DNA of 37,771 bases from Lentisphaeria bacterium (GTDB taxonomy: Bacteria > Verrucomicrobiota > Lentisphaeria > Victivallales > UBA1829): positions 1-37,771 of the forward strand of contig JAGCTY010000016.1 in the NCBI GenBank assembly GCA_017963105.1. The letters are read 5' to 3'. A program made the translations under genes and the position numbers. Shown in pieces: positions 15,201 through 22,160 of the stretch. Numbering within the stretch: the first letter of the stretch is position 1; each line of letters opens with the position of its first letter. The notes below the pieces were generated by a model. The model did no database searches and was not told the DNA's origin. It saw only the letters and a program-made list of their open reading frames with translations.

Positions 15201-18200
15201 CGCCGGGGAGGAAGTCCATCTTGAACTCATGCGAATATTCCTTTTCGCCGAGGCGGACGCACTCGTACTGCGTTTCGCGTTCCTGGCGCGTGAAGAAATA
15301 GAGCGTGGCGCCGGGTTTCTTCATGGAAACGAGGATGCTGGCGGATTCGCCGGGCATGTACTCGCTCTTGTCCGTGGTGATCTCAAGCGGGAGCTTGCTG
15401 AAGAGGTCGCCGGACTTGTCGAACCCGGCCACGAAGAGCGGATAGGAACCTTCGCAGGTCACGGGGTCCTTGCCGCCGTTCGCTTTCAGCGAGGCGTCGG
15501 ACGTGATGCTGGAGACGACTTCGTAGACGCCCTGGCGGTCGATCACGAAGCTCACGCCGTTCTCATCGCCCGCGGTCACATCCATGACCTTCACGGGCTG
15601 GCCGACGCGGTGCGGCACTCCGTTTGCATCGAGGTCGCGCAGGTAGATCGAGACCTTGCCCTTGCCCGCGACGGGCTTGCCGTCGGGCGTGGTGGCCTTC
15701 ACGACGAGCGTGACGGGCTTGCCGGTGCGAGCGAATCCGGTCTTGGCGGACGCGGAGACGTAGAACGGCTGGGCGGCGGTCACGACGGAGCCGGAGCCGT
15801 TGACCACGCGGTTGGACTCGTCGGAGACTTCGGCATCGATGATGTAGCGGAAATCGAGGTTGCCGAAGCGGCGGAGCGCGTCGCCCGTGTCGATGGGTAC
15901 GGTCAGGCAGCCGTCGTCGTCCGCGATGCCTTCGGCCTGCGTGATGAGGTCGCGGCCCCAGGTGACCTGGCGGATGCTCTCGTCACGGTAGGCGGTGGAG
16001 CAGATCCAGTAGCCTTCGCCGAAGAGCCAGTCGAAGCGGCCGCGGAACGGGAAGATGCGGCGCGCCTGTTCGCGGTGGACGGTGTATTTGATCTTCGCGC
16101 CGGACATGGGCGCGCCGAAGTAGTATTTCGCCTGGATCTTCGCCTCGAAGATGCCGCCGGTCTTCACCTGCGTTTCGGGCATTTCGACCTCAAGCAGGTA
16201 TTCCGGCTTCTTGTACTCCTCGACGGAGAACGAAACGCCGCCGTTGCCGGTGCTCAGGTTGAAGCTGCCGAGGGAGACGTCGTCCGGGAGCACGAACTCC
16301 TCGGTGGCGGCGGCCAGCATCGGGTCGCCGGAGATGTTCTGTTCGTACAGCTTCTTGCCGCGGGCGTCGGTGCCGGTGAGCTTCAGCTTGTATTCAGAGC
16401 GCTTCTGCGGTTCCTTCTCGTCGTAGGAGGCGCGGCGGGTGTAGACGGTGTACTTCACCGTGTCGCCGGGACGGTACACCGGGCGGTCGGTGATGATGTA
16501 GTCGCGGTCGCGTTCGTAGAAGCGGCCCGCGTTCATGGTGGAGTAGTAGGCGTTCGGGAGGAAGGTGAGGCCGTCCTCGGACTCGGAGAGGATGAGCGTG
16601 CGGTCGTTGAGCTTTTCGGGGAAGATGACCGCGCCGTCCTTGCCGGTCGTGACCTCGAACTCCTTCACGATGATGCGGTAGCGCCGTCCGCCGAACTCGT
16701 TCTGGTTGCGGTTGTTCGCGTATTCCGTCCGGTAGTTCATGATCTTGAGCTTGCGGTCGGCGAGCGGTTCGCCGGTCTTCGAGTCGTTGAGGGTGAGGAA
16801 ACGACCCTTCGTGACGGATTCCTTCGTGAGGATTTCCGGGGTGATCCAGACGAGGTTTTCGTACCAGGAATCCTTGGAGTAGGTGCCTTCCGTGCCCTCG
16901 GGCAGGGTGCGCACGATGTACGCGCCGGGCTCTGTGATGGGCAGCGTGACCTCGGTGTCGGTCTCCCAGTGGTGCGGCTTCGGCGTCACGTCGAACGTGA
17001 ACTCGGAGATCTTTTCCTTGATGGCGGGCGCCCACCCCTTGAATCCGGTGTTCATCTGATAGGCGTTGTCGGTCTGGTAGGACTGCTCGCCGCCCTCGCA
17101 GAGGCTTTTCAGCATGATGTCGACGGCGGTCTTCGCGTCAGCTTTGGTCACGACCGCACGGACCTTCGTGGCGTTGCGGCTGCGGTAGGAGAGGACAGGC
17201 TTCGTGCCGAACGGGACGACCTGGATGTTCTGCGTGGAGCCCCAGTTGCAGAGGATCTGCTGGACCATCTCGTTCTCATTTGCCTTCTTGAACCAGTCGG
17301 CGGCATTCTCGTACTGCATACGGGCGAGGTAGAGGTAGCCGAGCTGCTGGGCGGACTGCTGCTTGTAGAGTCCTGCCTTGTCTTCGTTCGCGAGTTCCTT
17401 GAAGATGCGGAAATAGCTGAACTCCTCGGGGAGGGCGATCTTGCGGACGCCGTCGGCGAGCTCGGCCACGGTCTCCGCGTCCTTCAGTTCATAAAGGTAG
17501 TCGCGGTATTTGTCGGAGGTCTGGTATTCGTTGCGGACGTTCCAGTCGATCTGGGAGAAATCGAACTCGTTGGCGAGGAAGGACGCCCAGTCGTATTTGC
17601 TCTGGTAGTCGCCCAGCGCGATGGCCTGTTCCAGCGCCCAGCGGAAGCGTTCGCCGTCGCACTTCGCGGACGCGAAATCCTTCGGGCAGGAGTAGAGGAC
17701 CGGGGAGCCGTCCTTGTTCACCGGCGGACGCGAGGAGCTGCCGAAATCGCCGTCGTCGTAGTCGGGCAGAACGGTCAGGTCGGTGAGCGCCTGGAGCTTG
17801 TAGGACTGGCTGCCGGACTGGTTGCGGCAGAGCAGTGAGGCGAGGGCGCGGTAGTATTTGATCTGGAGCGGCTTCGAGACGTTCTTCGCTTCTTCGGAGG
17901 CGGACGCCATGAACCGGAGATTCTGCACGCGGTCGCGCGCCGTGCTGTTCACGAGGCGTCCGGCGTTGCCGCGGTTGGCTCCGCGCGTGAAAGTATTATT
18001 GAAAAAGTAGCCGTAGCTGGTGACGTTGGCGTTCAGCTCGGCGGCGAGCGAGACGTTTTTCGGGAAACGCGAGGTCACGAACTCGTAGGCGTCGTCATAC
18101 TCCTTCACGCGGTTGTTGCTGAAGAGGCTCGCGCGGTACAGGTTCCACAGGGTGCCGACGGCTTCGCTCTGGGACTTCGCGGGGATGGCTTCCAGTGCGG

Positions 18201-18396
18201 CGCGCGCGGCATCGGCGGATTCCTTGAAATTGCCCTCTTCCATGAGTTTGCGGATCTTGGCGATCGTCTCTTTTTCGGCGGGCGTCTGCGCCGTTTCGGC
18301 CTGCGGTTTTTCGTCCTGAGCGGGCAGGGCCGGCGTAAGGAGGAACGCCGGGAGAATGGCCGCCGCGGCCAGGAGGAAGCGGATGTTTCGGTTCAT
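12217..18396 (-). CDS. Alpha-2-macroglobulin family protein lacking the thioester
   Basis: A 2059-residue secreted or periplasmic protein. I place the start at 18396 (AAAGGA 8 nt upstream), giving a signal peptide MNRNIRFLLAAAAILPAFLLTPALPAQ. An N-terminal helical/TPR-like region (about 30-400) precedes macroglobulin-type beta domains (RDYIITDRPVYRPGDTVKYT is the classic MG signature). At about 1216-1310, where the bait region lies, there is a Gly/Met/Ala-rich low-complexity segment. The A2M complement-like domain follows (FLDAAYFAGLVKLDENGQTT, DNLTTWKVHVWSLT). The alpha-helical thioester domain has DGGWGWFGG, but the expected C-x-E-Q is replaced around 1515-1525 by LPYLAADGEATVFG. Bacterial A2Ms trap foreign proteases; this one could not do so covalently. 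No pbpC neighbour is present. Confidence 0.88.
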   Translation of the reverse strand: MNRNIRFLLAAAAILPAFLLTPALPAQDEKPQAETAQTPAEKETIAKIRKLMEEGNFKESADAARAALEAIPAKSQSEAVGTLWNLYRASLFSNNRVKEYDDAYEFVTSRFPKNVSLAAELNANVTSYGYFFNNTFTRGANRGNAGRLVNSTARDRVQNLRFMASASEEAKNVSKPLQIKYYRALASLLCRNQSGSQSYKLQALTDLTVLPDYDDGDFGSSSRPPVNKDGSPVLYSCPKDFASAKCDGERFRWALEQAIALGDYQSKYDWASFLANEFDFSQIDWNVRNEYQTSDKYRDYLYELKDAETVAELADGVRKIALPEEFSYFRIFKELANEDKAGLYKQQSAQQLGYLYLARMQYENAADWFKKANENEMVQQILCNWGSTQNIQVVPFGTKPVLSYRSRNATKVRAVVTKADAKTAVDIMLKSLCEGGEQSYQTDNAYQMNTGFKGWAPAIKEKISEFTFDVTPKPHHWETDTEVTLPITEPGAYIVRTLPEGTEGTYSKDSWYENLVWITPEILTKESVTKGRFLTLNDSKTGEPLADRKLKIMNYRTEYANNRNQNEFGGRRYRIIVKEFEVTTGKDGAVIFPEKLNDRTLILSESEDGLTFLPNAYYSTMNAGRFYERDRDYIITDRPVYRPGDTVKYTVYTRRASYDEKEPQKRSEYKLKLTGTDARGKKLYEQNISGDPMLAAATEEFVLPDDVSLGSFNLSTGNGGVSFSVEEYKKPEYLLEVEMPETQVKTGGIFEAKIQAKYYFGAPMSGAKIKYTVHREQARRIFPFRGRFDWLFGEGYWICSTAYRDESIRQVTWGRDLITQAEGIADDDGCLTVPIDTGDALRRFGNLDFRYIIDAEVSDESNRVVNGSGSVVTAAQPFYVSASAKTGFARTGKPVTLVVKATTPDGKPVAGKGKVSIYLRDLDANGVPHRVGQPVKVMDVTAGDENGVSFVIDRQGVYEVVSSITSDASLKANGGKDPVTCEGSYPLFVAGFDKSGDLFSKLPLEITTDKSEYMPGESASILVSMKKPGATLYFFTRQERETQYECVRLGEKEYSHEFKMDFLPGDRPNTYVSVIAVGNGEVQRLSKMIAVPPISKMLDVDIAGPKKPVKPRQNVPMTITVKDGNGKPVSGAVTLTVYDKSLDAIASSRIPAINSFFWNWKRSHYADYTVNLDNMTSLHNNPARGIHFMNDNLFMTGHIFPFTLGQGESVYFNGGVMFKDGGAVRRNGAMARGVGGGMGGFGGGAVQSFGAAMNSMDDDMVMEAAPAAARGGRVMMKAASADMMVAEESVEMKGDMEMGGGMGGGEGGSFVRSNFLDAAYFAGLVKLDENGQTTIDVPAPDNLTTWKVHVWSLTADTSVGEGDSEFVVSKDLIARLELPRFLVNGDTVNAVANIHNYTEKDVTANVTLTVDGDTVNTMTLKNNATITVKAGGHTACPFTLNAKAVGESKITLSVKAGEEDDALQLALPVLVKGIDKQVNNFAYLDKDNKSATVTLKVPEQRKPETTFLTVNLAPGAAMAMVELLPYLAADGEATVFGVVNRFVPSMAAKNALSKLGVSFDDVHPAKTSRDKLYTEYMEKYCWKDGKVDPSFDAKTFNRVMDENLKMILTMVNSDGGWGWFGGYREHSFPDTTAYVVDALLDVSAYGNKTVDSHMNRGVAWLQAHAEERLVEIRKHKGVSNTDALVARVLAKAGKPNKELNGFLYELRSQLAPYGLSMLGLALEPKSEERAMVVRNLTQFRMVDDENQTSYLNIPTPCRFFWYGSENETNAAYLDLLLDNDPSDPNARKLANYLVTNIRNSPWRNSNRELGAVVRSLARYIRTAGEDAPDMNVKVSLDGKEIKSFHVDKTSMWDSPFVALAKPDALGSGDHKLEISIDGPGVLYMNSMLNYFTLEDEIEPAGLEMKIKRNYYRLVPEVQEAVAAGLQGSVQTVKRDKYKRVPLKSGDVIRPGELVEVELISTAKNDYDYVCFADSMPAGFEFEKPVSGYDWTGKAPIYREYRERGAKFYLRNMARGDSNVFYRMRAQLPGRFIALPAGGSGVYAPELKCNSEQHIFVIAE

Positions 18397-18539
18397 AGGA
18401 AAATCCTTTCTCTGGTAGCCCGGCGGCACGGACAGGCGGACGAAGCGGAACAGTCAGCCCCTTGCGAATGCAGCCGGACGATGAAAAATGATGGTTGTTT
18501 TCAGGTTGTTTCCGATAATTTGACGCGAAAGATATAGAA

Positions 18540-18567
18540 ATCTTAGCGGAAAATCACAAAAAGTCAA
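18540..18567 (-). promoter_or_regulatory. Predicted promoter of the alpha-2-macroglobulin gene
   Basis: On the minus strand TTGACT (complement of 18562-18567) and TAAGAT (18540-18545) are spaced by 16 bp. The predicted start near 18533 gives a leader of about 137 nt. The promoter lies just behind the stop of the acidic-tail gene, so the large gene is probably transcribed independently. Confidence 0.65.
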
Positions 18568-18579
18568 GTTTTTTTCGGA

Positions 18580-19434
18580 TTATTCTTCGATTTTTTCGGA
18601 GATTTCTTCCTTTTCGCCGTCGGAAGAGGCATCCGCGGCATCGTCTTCTTCATCGTCCGCGGCAGTGTCATCATCGTTGTCCGTGTCGTCGTCCCGGTCA
18701 TCATCATCCCGGTCTTCACCGTCCTCGTCATCCTCGTCATCCAATGCTTCGCGCGGATCCTGTCCGGCGGATTTCAGGATGCGGACGACGGTGTTCACGT
18801 CGCGCGGGTCGAACATCAGGACGAGCGTGTCATCCTCGCCGGGTTCGATAGATTTGAACGCCGAAAGCGTGGTGCGGATCTTTTCACGGCTCATGGCTTC
18901 CCGCTCCATCCGTCGCGCCAGCTTGTTCAAGGCGAATTGTGACATCGTGAGTTTGCCGATGGAGCCGGCCCCCGGTTCGATCGTGAGCTGGCCGTCGTCG
19001 ACGTAAGGCGTCAGTTCGATGAAGAGGTTGAGGGCTTTGCCGGAGAAGAGGGCGCTGCGCGACTTGATCGGAATGGAGAGGTGGGCTCGGATCCTGCCGT
19101 CTTCCCAGATCACGGCGTAGGGAACCACTTCCGGCGCGTCCTCACGGTCGTCGCGCATCAGGGCGTCCAGGAGCGTCTGGACTTCGTTCTGAGTGAGGTG
19201 AAGTTCTGCGACGTCGACCACGCGGCCTTCCTTGTCGACCAGCGAACGCGCCAGACGCGTGATGACGCTTGCCATCACGCCGGTGTCGCGTTTTTCGAAT
19301 TTGGGGGCGGGATAGGATACGGGCTTGCCGATCGCGAGGGCGACCAGGACGACCAGGAGAACGATCAGGACGACCAGGAGGACAAAGAAGAGTTTCAGAA
19401 GTCTGGAGAAACAGCTTTTTTTCTTCGCCGCCAT
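18580..19434 (-). CDS. Membrane-anchored protein with extreme acidic C-terminal tail
   Basis: A 284-residue protein of unrecognised family. I place the start at ATG 19434, with GGGGGA just upstream. The N-terminus MAAKKKSCFSRLLKLF is basic and is followed by a Leu/Val-rich transmembrane helix (about 13-36), so the protein is N-anchored with its body outside the cytoplasm. Residues 40-225 form a soluble domain. Its QNEVQTLLDALMRDD, IRAHLSIPI and LNLFIELTP pattern loosely recalls small anchored lipid- or wall-associated domains such as DUF2140, but I do not claim membership. The last 55 residues are almost entirely Asp/Glu. It starts 19 nt after the pseudopilin stop and is probably cotranscribed with it. 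Confidence 0.75.
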   Translation of the reverse strand: MAAKKKSCFSRLLKLFFVLLVVLIVLLVVLVALAIGKPVSYPAPKFEKRDTGVMASVITRLARSLVDKEGRVVDVAELHLTQNEVQTLLDALMRDDREDAPEVVPYAVIWEDGRIRAHLSIPIKSRSALFSGKALNLFIELTPYVDDGQLTIEPGAGSIGKLTMSQFALNKLARRMEREAMSREKIRTTLSAFKSIEPGEDDTLVLMFDPRDVNTVVRILKSAGQDPREALDDEDDEDGEDRDDDDRDDDTDNDDDTAADDEEDDAADASSDGEKEEISEKIEE

Positions 19435-19453
19435 GATGTCCCCCGTCAAACGA

Positions 19454-20341
19454 TCAGTTGTTGTCGTCGTCGAGGCGCATGGACCAGTAGTTGCCGGCAT
19501 TCCAGCGGCTGAGCGCCTGGTCCTTGCGGATGGTGTTGCGCGGATACATGAGCTTCACATGACCGTCGGCGAACGCGTAGTTCCACATCTTGCTGTGGAG
19601 CGTGGTGGTCGCGTCGAAGGAGGAGGAGCCGCTGGCGGATTCGTCGCCGCCCCATTGTTCGGACTGCTGCGCCGGGCAGGAGATGGAGGACCACCAGGCG
19701 GAGAAGAATCCGGTGCGGTTGGAACGGTCGTGGTTCGCGCTGGGGACGTACTCGACGAAATAGATCATGCGGGAAGGCATCGGGATCTTGGCATACTTGA
19801 GGCCGACCCAGAAGCCTCTTCCGTCGTTGCTGTCGTTGCAGATGGACTGGCCGCCGATCGTGTCGCCGACCTTCTCGTCATTGGTGGTGCTGCCGCCGGG
19901 GGAATGGTTCATGGCGTAGGTGCGGATCGGCATCCCGTTGGAGACGCTGGTGTTGCGCGGATACTTGTCGGCGGGACACTGGAAGAGTTTGATCGCCATG
20001 AAATCGGACTTCCCCTTGCAGTTCGGCACGCCCTTCGTCCCGACGTCCATGGTGCTCATCGGCGTGTATTTCAGGATCAGGCGTTCCCACAGGGAGTCGT
20101 TGTTGCCGCCGCCGGATTTCGCCGGGGTGACGAATTTCGTGTCGCCAACGTACTGGAGCGCACAGACCATCATCTGTTTCATGTTGCTGGCGCATCCGGC
20201 CACATAGGCGCTGCGCTTCGCGGACTGCAGCGCGGGCAGGAGCAGGGCGGCGAGAATCGCGATGATCGCAATGACGATCAGAAGTTCGATCAGGGTGAAG
20301 CCTCGGAACGTGGAACGGACAGGATTGCTTGTGCGTTTCAT
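19454..20341 (-). CDS. Type II/IV pseudopilin-like protein with H-X9-DG type C-terminus
   Basis: A 295-residue secreted fibre-type protein. The N-terminus has a short basic leader ending in RGFTLIELLIVIAIIAIL, the classic prepilin peptidase site (cleavage between G and F, with E at +5). LLPALQSAKRSAYVAGCASNMKQM follows, typical of the large pseudopilin families of Planctomycetes and Lentisphaerae. Near the C-terminus YAFADGHVKLMYPR matches the DGHV part of the H-X9-DG motif. It would be processed by a type IV prepilin peptidase and exposed at the surface. GAGGAG precedes the ATG at good spacing, and a promoter is visible upstream. Such proteins occur in many paralogues per genome; individual roles are unknown. 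Confidence 0.9.
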   Translation of the reverse strand: MKRTSNPVRSTFRGFTLIELLIVIAIIAILAALLLPALQSAKRSAYVAGCASNMKQMMVCALQYVGDTKFVTPAKSGGGNNDSLWERLILKYTPMSTMDVGTKGVPNCKGKSDFMAIKLFQCPADKYPRNTSVSNGMPIRTYAMNHSPGGSTTNDEKVGDTIGGQSICNDSNDGRGFWVGLKYAKIPMPSRMIYFVEYVPSANHDRSNRTGFFSAWWSSISCPAQQSEQWGGDESASGSSSFDATTTLHSKMWNYAFADGHVKLMYPRNTIRKDQALSRWNAGNYWSMRLDDDNN

Positions 20342-20377
20342 GGGGGTAACTCCTCAAGTGGTTGTTTTTTCAAAAAT

Positions 20378-20406
20378 AATGTACGCCCCGCGCGAAGAAA
20401 AATCAA
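20378..20406 (-). promoter_or_regulatory. Predicted promoter of the pseudopilin gene
   Basis: On the minus strand TTGATT (complement of 20401-20406) and TACATT (20378-20383) are spaced by 17 bp. The predicted start is near 20371, about 30 nt before the ATG. Confidence 0.65.
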
Positions 20407-20436
20407 GATAAAAAGCGACTGAAAACGGAGTTTTTT

Positions 20437-20469
20437 ACGTTATTTAACAGAAACGAACGTTAATAACGT
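20437..20469. promoter_or_regulatory. AT-rich inverted repeat upstream of the pseudopilin promoter
   Basis: ACGTTATTTAAC (20437-20448) is complementary, with one bulged T, to GTTAATAACGT (20459-20469) across a 10-nt loop. It lies about 30 bp upstream of the -35 element on the minus strand. It is either an activator-type binding site or a transcript hairpin. A similar dyad overlaps the LacI gene promoter at 32516-32528. Confidence 0.4.
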
Positions 20470-20483
20470 GATTTTGAGGCGGA

Positions 20484-20527
20484 CACAGCAAGCTGTGCTG
20501 ATGCAGTGCCTTGCTTCGCAACGGCAC
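20484..20527. repeat. Two further short hairpins beside repeat copy B
   Basis: CACAGC-AA-GCTGTG occupies 20484-20497. GTGCC-TTGC-TTC-GCAA-C-GGCAC occupies 20506-20527. The second hairpin resembles the P1 stem-loop of the dispersed element but is not followed by the linker or P2 stem. It may be a degenerate half-copy lying beyond the terminator of the Sel1 gene. Confidence 0.5.
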
Positions 20528-20537
20528 GGAGCTGTAT

Positions 20538-20567
20538 AAAAAAAGTGCCCGAGTGTAAGCCGGGCAC
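20538..20567 (-). terminator. Intrinsic terminator of the Sel1-repeat gene, formed by repeat copy B
   Basis: Reading the minus strand, GTGCCC and GGGCAC form a 6-bp GC-rich stem (20545-20567) followed directly by seven T (complement of 20538-20544). The hairpin is stem P1 of the dispersed element, so here the repeat serves as a terminator. Confidence 0.8.
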
Positions 20568-20593
20568 TGCCGCAGTTGAGGGCTTGCCCTCAC
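20545..20593 (-). repeat. 49-bp double-hairpin element (copy B)
   Basis: P1 is GTGCCC / GGGCAC. The linker is TGCCGCAGT, forming part of the palindrome ACTGCGGCAGT. P2 is TGAGGGC / GCCCTCA with loop TT. The copy ends 3 nt before the TAA of the Sel1-repeat gene (complement of 20597-20599). Compared with the copies at 12122 and 22064, both stems differ by paired, compensatory changes. Confidence 0.9.
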
Positions 20594-20596
20594 TCA

Positions 20597-21823
20597 TTAG
20601 TAGCCCCAGTCCTTGAGCGTCTTCTTCGCCGGAGCATAACCCGCCCTTTCCGCGTCGCGGACCCAGCTGTAGGCGCGGAACGAGCTTTTCTCCACGCCGT
20701 AGCCGAAATGGTAGCACAAGCCGAGGTTGTACATGGCTTCGGGCAGCCTCTGTTCGGCGGCTTTGCGGAGCCATTCCGCGCCCTCTTCCTTGTCGACGGG
20801 ACCGCCCCGTCCGTCGAGGAGGTAATTGCCGAGATTGAGCTGGGCTTCCGCCAGTCCCTGTTCGGCGGCCTTGCGGAACCATTCGACCGCCTTCGCTCGG
20901 TCCGTTTCCACGCCCATGCCCAGGTCGCAGCAGATGCCCATGATGCACTGCGCCTGCGGCATGCCCTGTTCGGCGGCTTCCCGGAACCACCTGGCCGCCT
21001 CGGCGTCGTCCTTCTCCACGCCGTCGCCGGACATATATTTGCCGCCCAGACGGAACTGAGCCTCCGCCAGGCCGTTTTCGGCGGCTTTGCGCAGCCATTT
21101 CGCGGATTCCTCCTTGTCCTGTTCCACGCCCCAGCCCGTATCATAACAGCGGGCTATGTTGTATTGCGCTTCCATGTGCCCCTGTTCGGCGGCTTTCCGC
21201 CACCAGTTCGCTGCTTCGGCGTAATCCTGATCGACGGAGTTCCCTGTAGAGTACGCGCTTCCGAGGCCGAACTGGGCTTTCGCGTGCCCCTGTTCGGCGG
21301 CCTTGCGGAGCCACACGAGGCTTTCCCTCATCCGGCCTGAACTCGTGTATACCCCTTTCACGCCCCAGTCCGCGGCATAGCAGACTGCGAGGTTGTACTG
21401 CGCCTCCGCGAAATCCTGTTCCGCCGCCCTGCGGAACCATTCGACCGCCTCGCTCAGGTCCTGTTCCACACCGTCGCCGTTCAACAGGCAGATTCCGAGG
21501 TTGTTCTGCGCCTCCGGCAGGTCCCTGCCGTACATGGAGAAATGATCCGCGGCCATGCGATACCATTTGACTGCTTCGGCGTAGTCCCGCGGGACCCCGT
21601 CGCCGTTGTAATACCTGTTGCCGAGCTCGAACTGCGCGTTCGCATCGCCCTGTCCGGCGGAGGCTGCGAGCTCTTCCGCCGTTCGGCCGGCCATGGCGGG
21701 GTTCTCCGGCACATAAATGTCTTTCCGGATGTCGGTTTGTCCTCCGCATCCGGTGAATGCTGCGGTCAGGAGAACTGCGAGGAAACAAACGACTGCGGAA
21801 CGGATCGGGCTGAAGTCGAACAT
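20597..21823 (-). CDS. Sel1-repeat (SLR) lipoprotein
   Basis: A 408-residue lipoprotein. I place the start at ATG 21823, which gives a compact signal sequence ending AAFTGC with the lipid-carrying Cys at 26. Upstream Met codons lack a ribosome site and would spoil the signal. From about residue 45 to the end there are nine Sel1-like repeats of about 36 residues, each with the A-x-A-Q-x-x-L-G ... G-x-G-V-x-x-D ... A-x-x-W-x-R-x-A-A-E-Q-G pattern. Sel1 repeats fold as alpha-alpha hairpins and mediate protein-protein contacts, often in envelope assembly or host interaction. No catalytic domain is present. It has its own promoter and ends in the terminator formed by repeat copy B. Confidence 0.9.
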   Translation of the reverse strand: MFDFSPIRSAVVCFLAVLLTAAFTGCGGQTDIRKDIYVPENPAMAGRTAEELAASAGQGDANAQFELGNRYYNGDGVPRDYAEAVKWYRMAADHFSMYGRDLPEAQNNLGICLLNGDGVEQDLSEAVEWFRRAAEQDFAEAQYNLAVCYAADWGVKGVYTSSGRMRESLVWLRKAAEQGHAKAQFGLGSAYSTGNSVDQDYAEAANWWRKAAEQGHMEAQYNIARCYDTGWGVEQDKEESAKWLRKAAENGLAEAQFRLGGKYMSGDGVEKDDAEAARWFREAAEQGMPQAQCIMGICCDLGMGVETDRAKAVEWFRKAAEQGLAEAQLNLGNYLLDGRGGPVDKEEGAEWLRKAAEQRLPEAMYNLGLCYHFGYGVEKSSFRAYSWVRDAERAGYAPAKKTLKDWGY

Positions 21824-21897
21824 GGCGTGGTCTTTCTGTTGCATGTTTTTGATTTTTGATAATGGAAGAACCAATGATTCCCTGTCTATCCGAAACT

Positions 21898-21925
21898 AAT
21901 ATAGCACGCCAAATGCAAAAAACAA
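21898..21925 (-). promoter_or_regulatory. Predicted promoter of the Sel1-repeat gene
   Basis: On the minus strand TTGTTT (complement of 21920-21925) and TATATT (21898-21903) are spaced by 16 bp, with start near 21892 and a leader of about 70 nt. Confidence 0.6.
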
Positions 21926-22022
21926 ACCGCTTCTAAAAAAAAGTTTAACAGTGTTGTAATACATTGAGAATCAATAAGTTAAAACAAAGAAAAATGCTTT
22001 TTGTTTCTTTGGTGTTGATACA

Positions 22023-22056
22023 GAAAACGGACCGGCAGAGGGGAATCTGCCAGTCC
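22023..22056 (-). terminator. Intrinsic terminator of the GH51 gene
   Basis: GGAC-x-GGCAGA (22029-22039) pairs with TCTGCC-x-GTCC (22046-22056), with one mismatch and a 6-nt loop. On the minus strand the stem is followed by GTTTTC. It lies immediately beyond the repeat pair C1/C2. Confidence 0.7.
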
Positions 22057-22063
22057 GAATTCT

Positions 22064-22160
22064 GTGCCGTCGCGGAGCACGGCACTATCGCAGTTGAGGA
22101 CTTGTCCTCGGTGCGCAAGCGAAGCTGAGCGCACTGCCGCAGTTGAGGGCTTGCTCTCAC
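22064..22160 (-). repeat. Tandem pair of double-hairpin elements (copies C1, C2)
   Basis: C1 (22064-22110) has P1 GTGCCGT / ACGGCAC and P2 TGAGGAC / GTCCTCG. C2 (22111-22160) has P1 GTGCGC / GCGCAC with the inner AGC-GAA-GCT seen in copy A1, and P2 TGAGGGC / GCTCTCA with one G-U pair. The linker CGCAGTT is shared. The TGA stop of the GH51 gene (complement of 22157-22159) lies inside the P2 arm of C2, just as in copy A2. Confidence 0.9.

Noticed and set aside
14098-17838. 1246-residue plus-strand ORF antisense to the alpha-2-macroglobulin gene
   Set aside because: Its composition is a Val/Gly/Asp/Arg mirror of a GC-rich coding strand; no domain is recognisable, and the opposite strand encodes a clear multi-domain protein.
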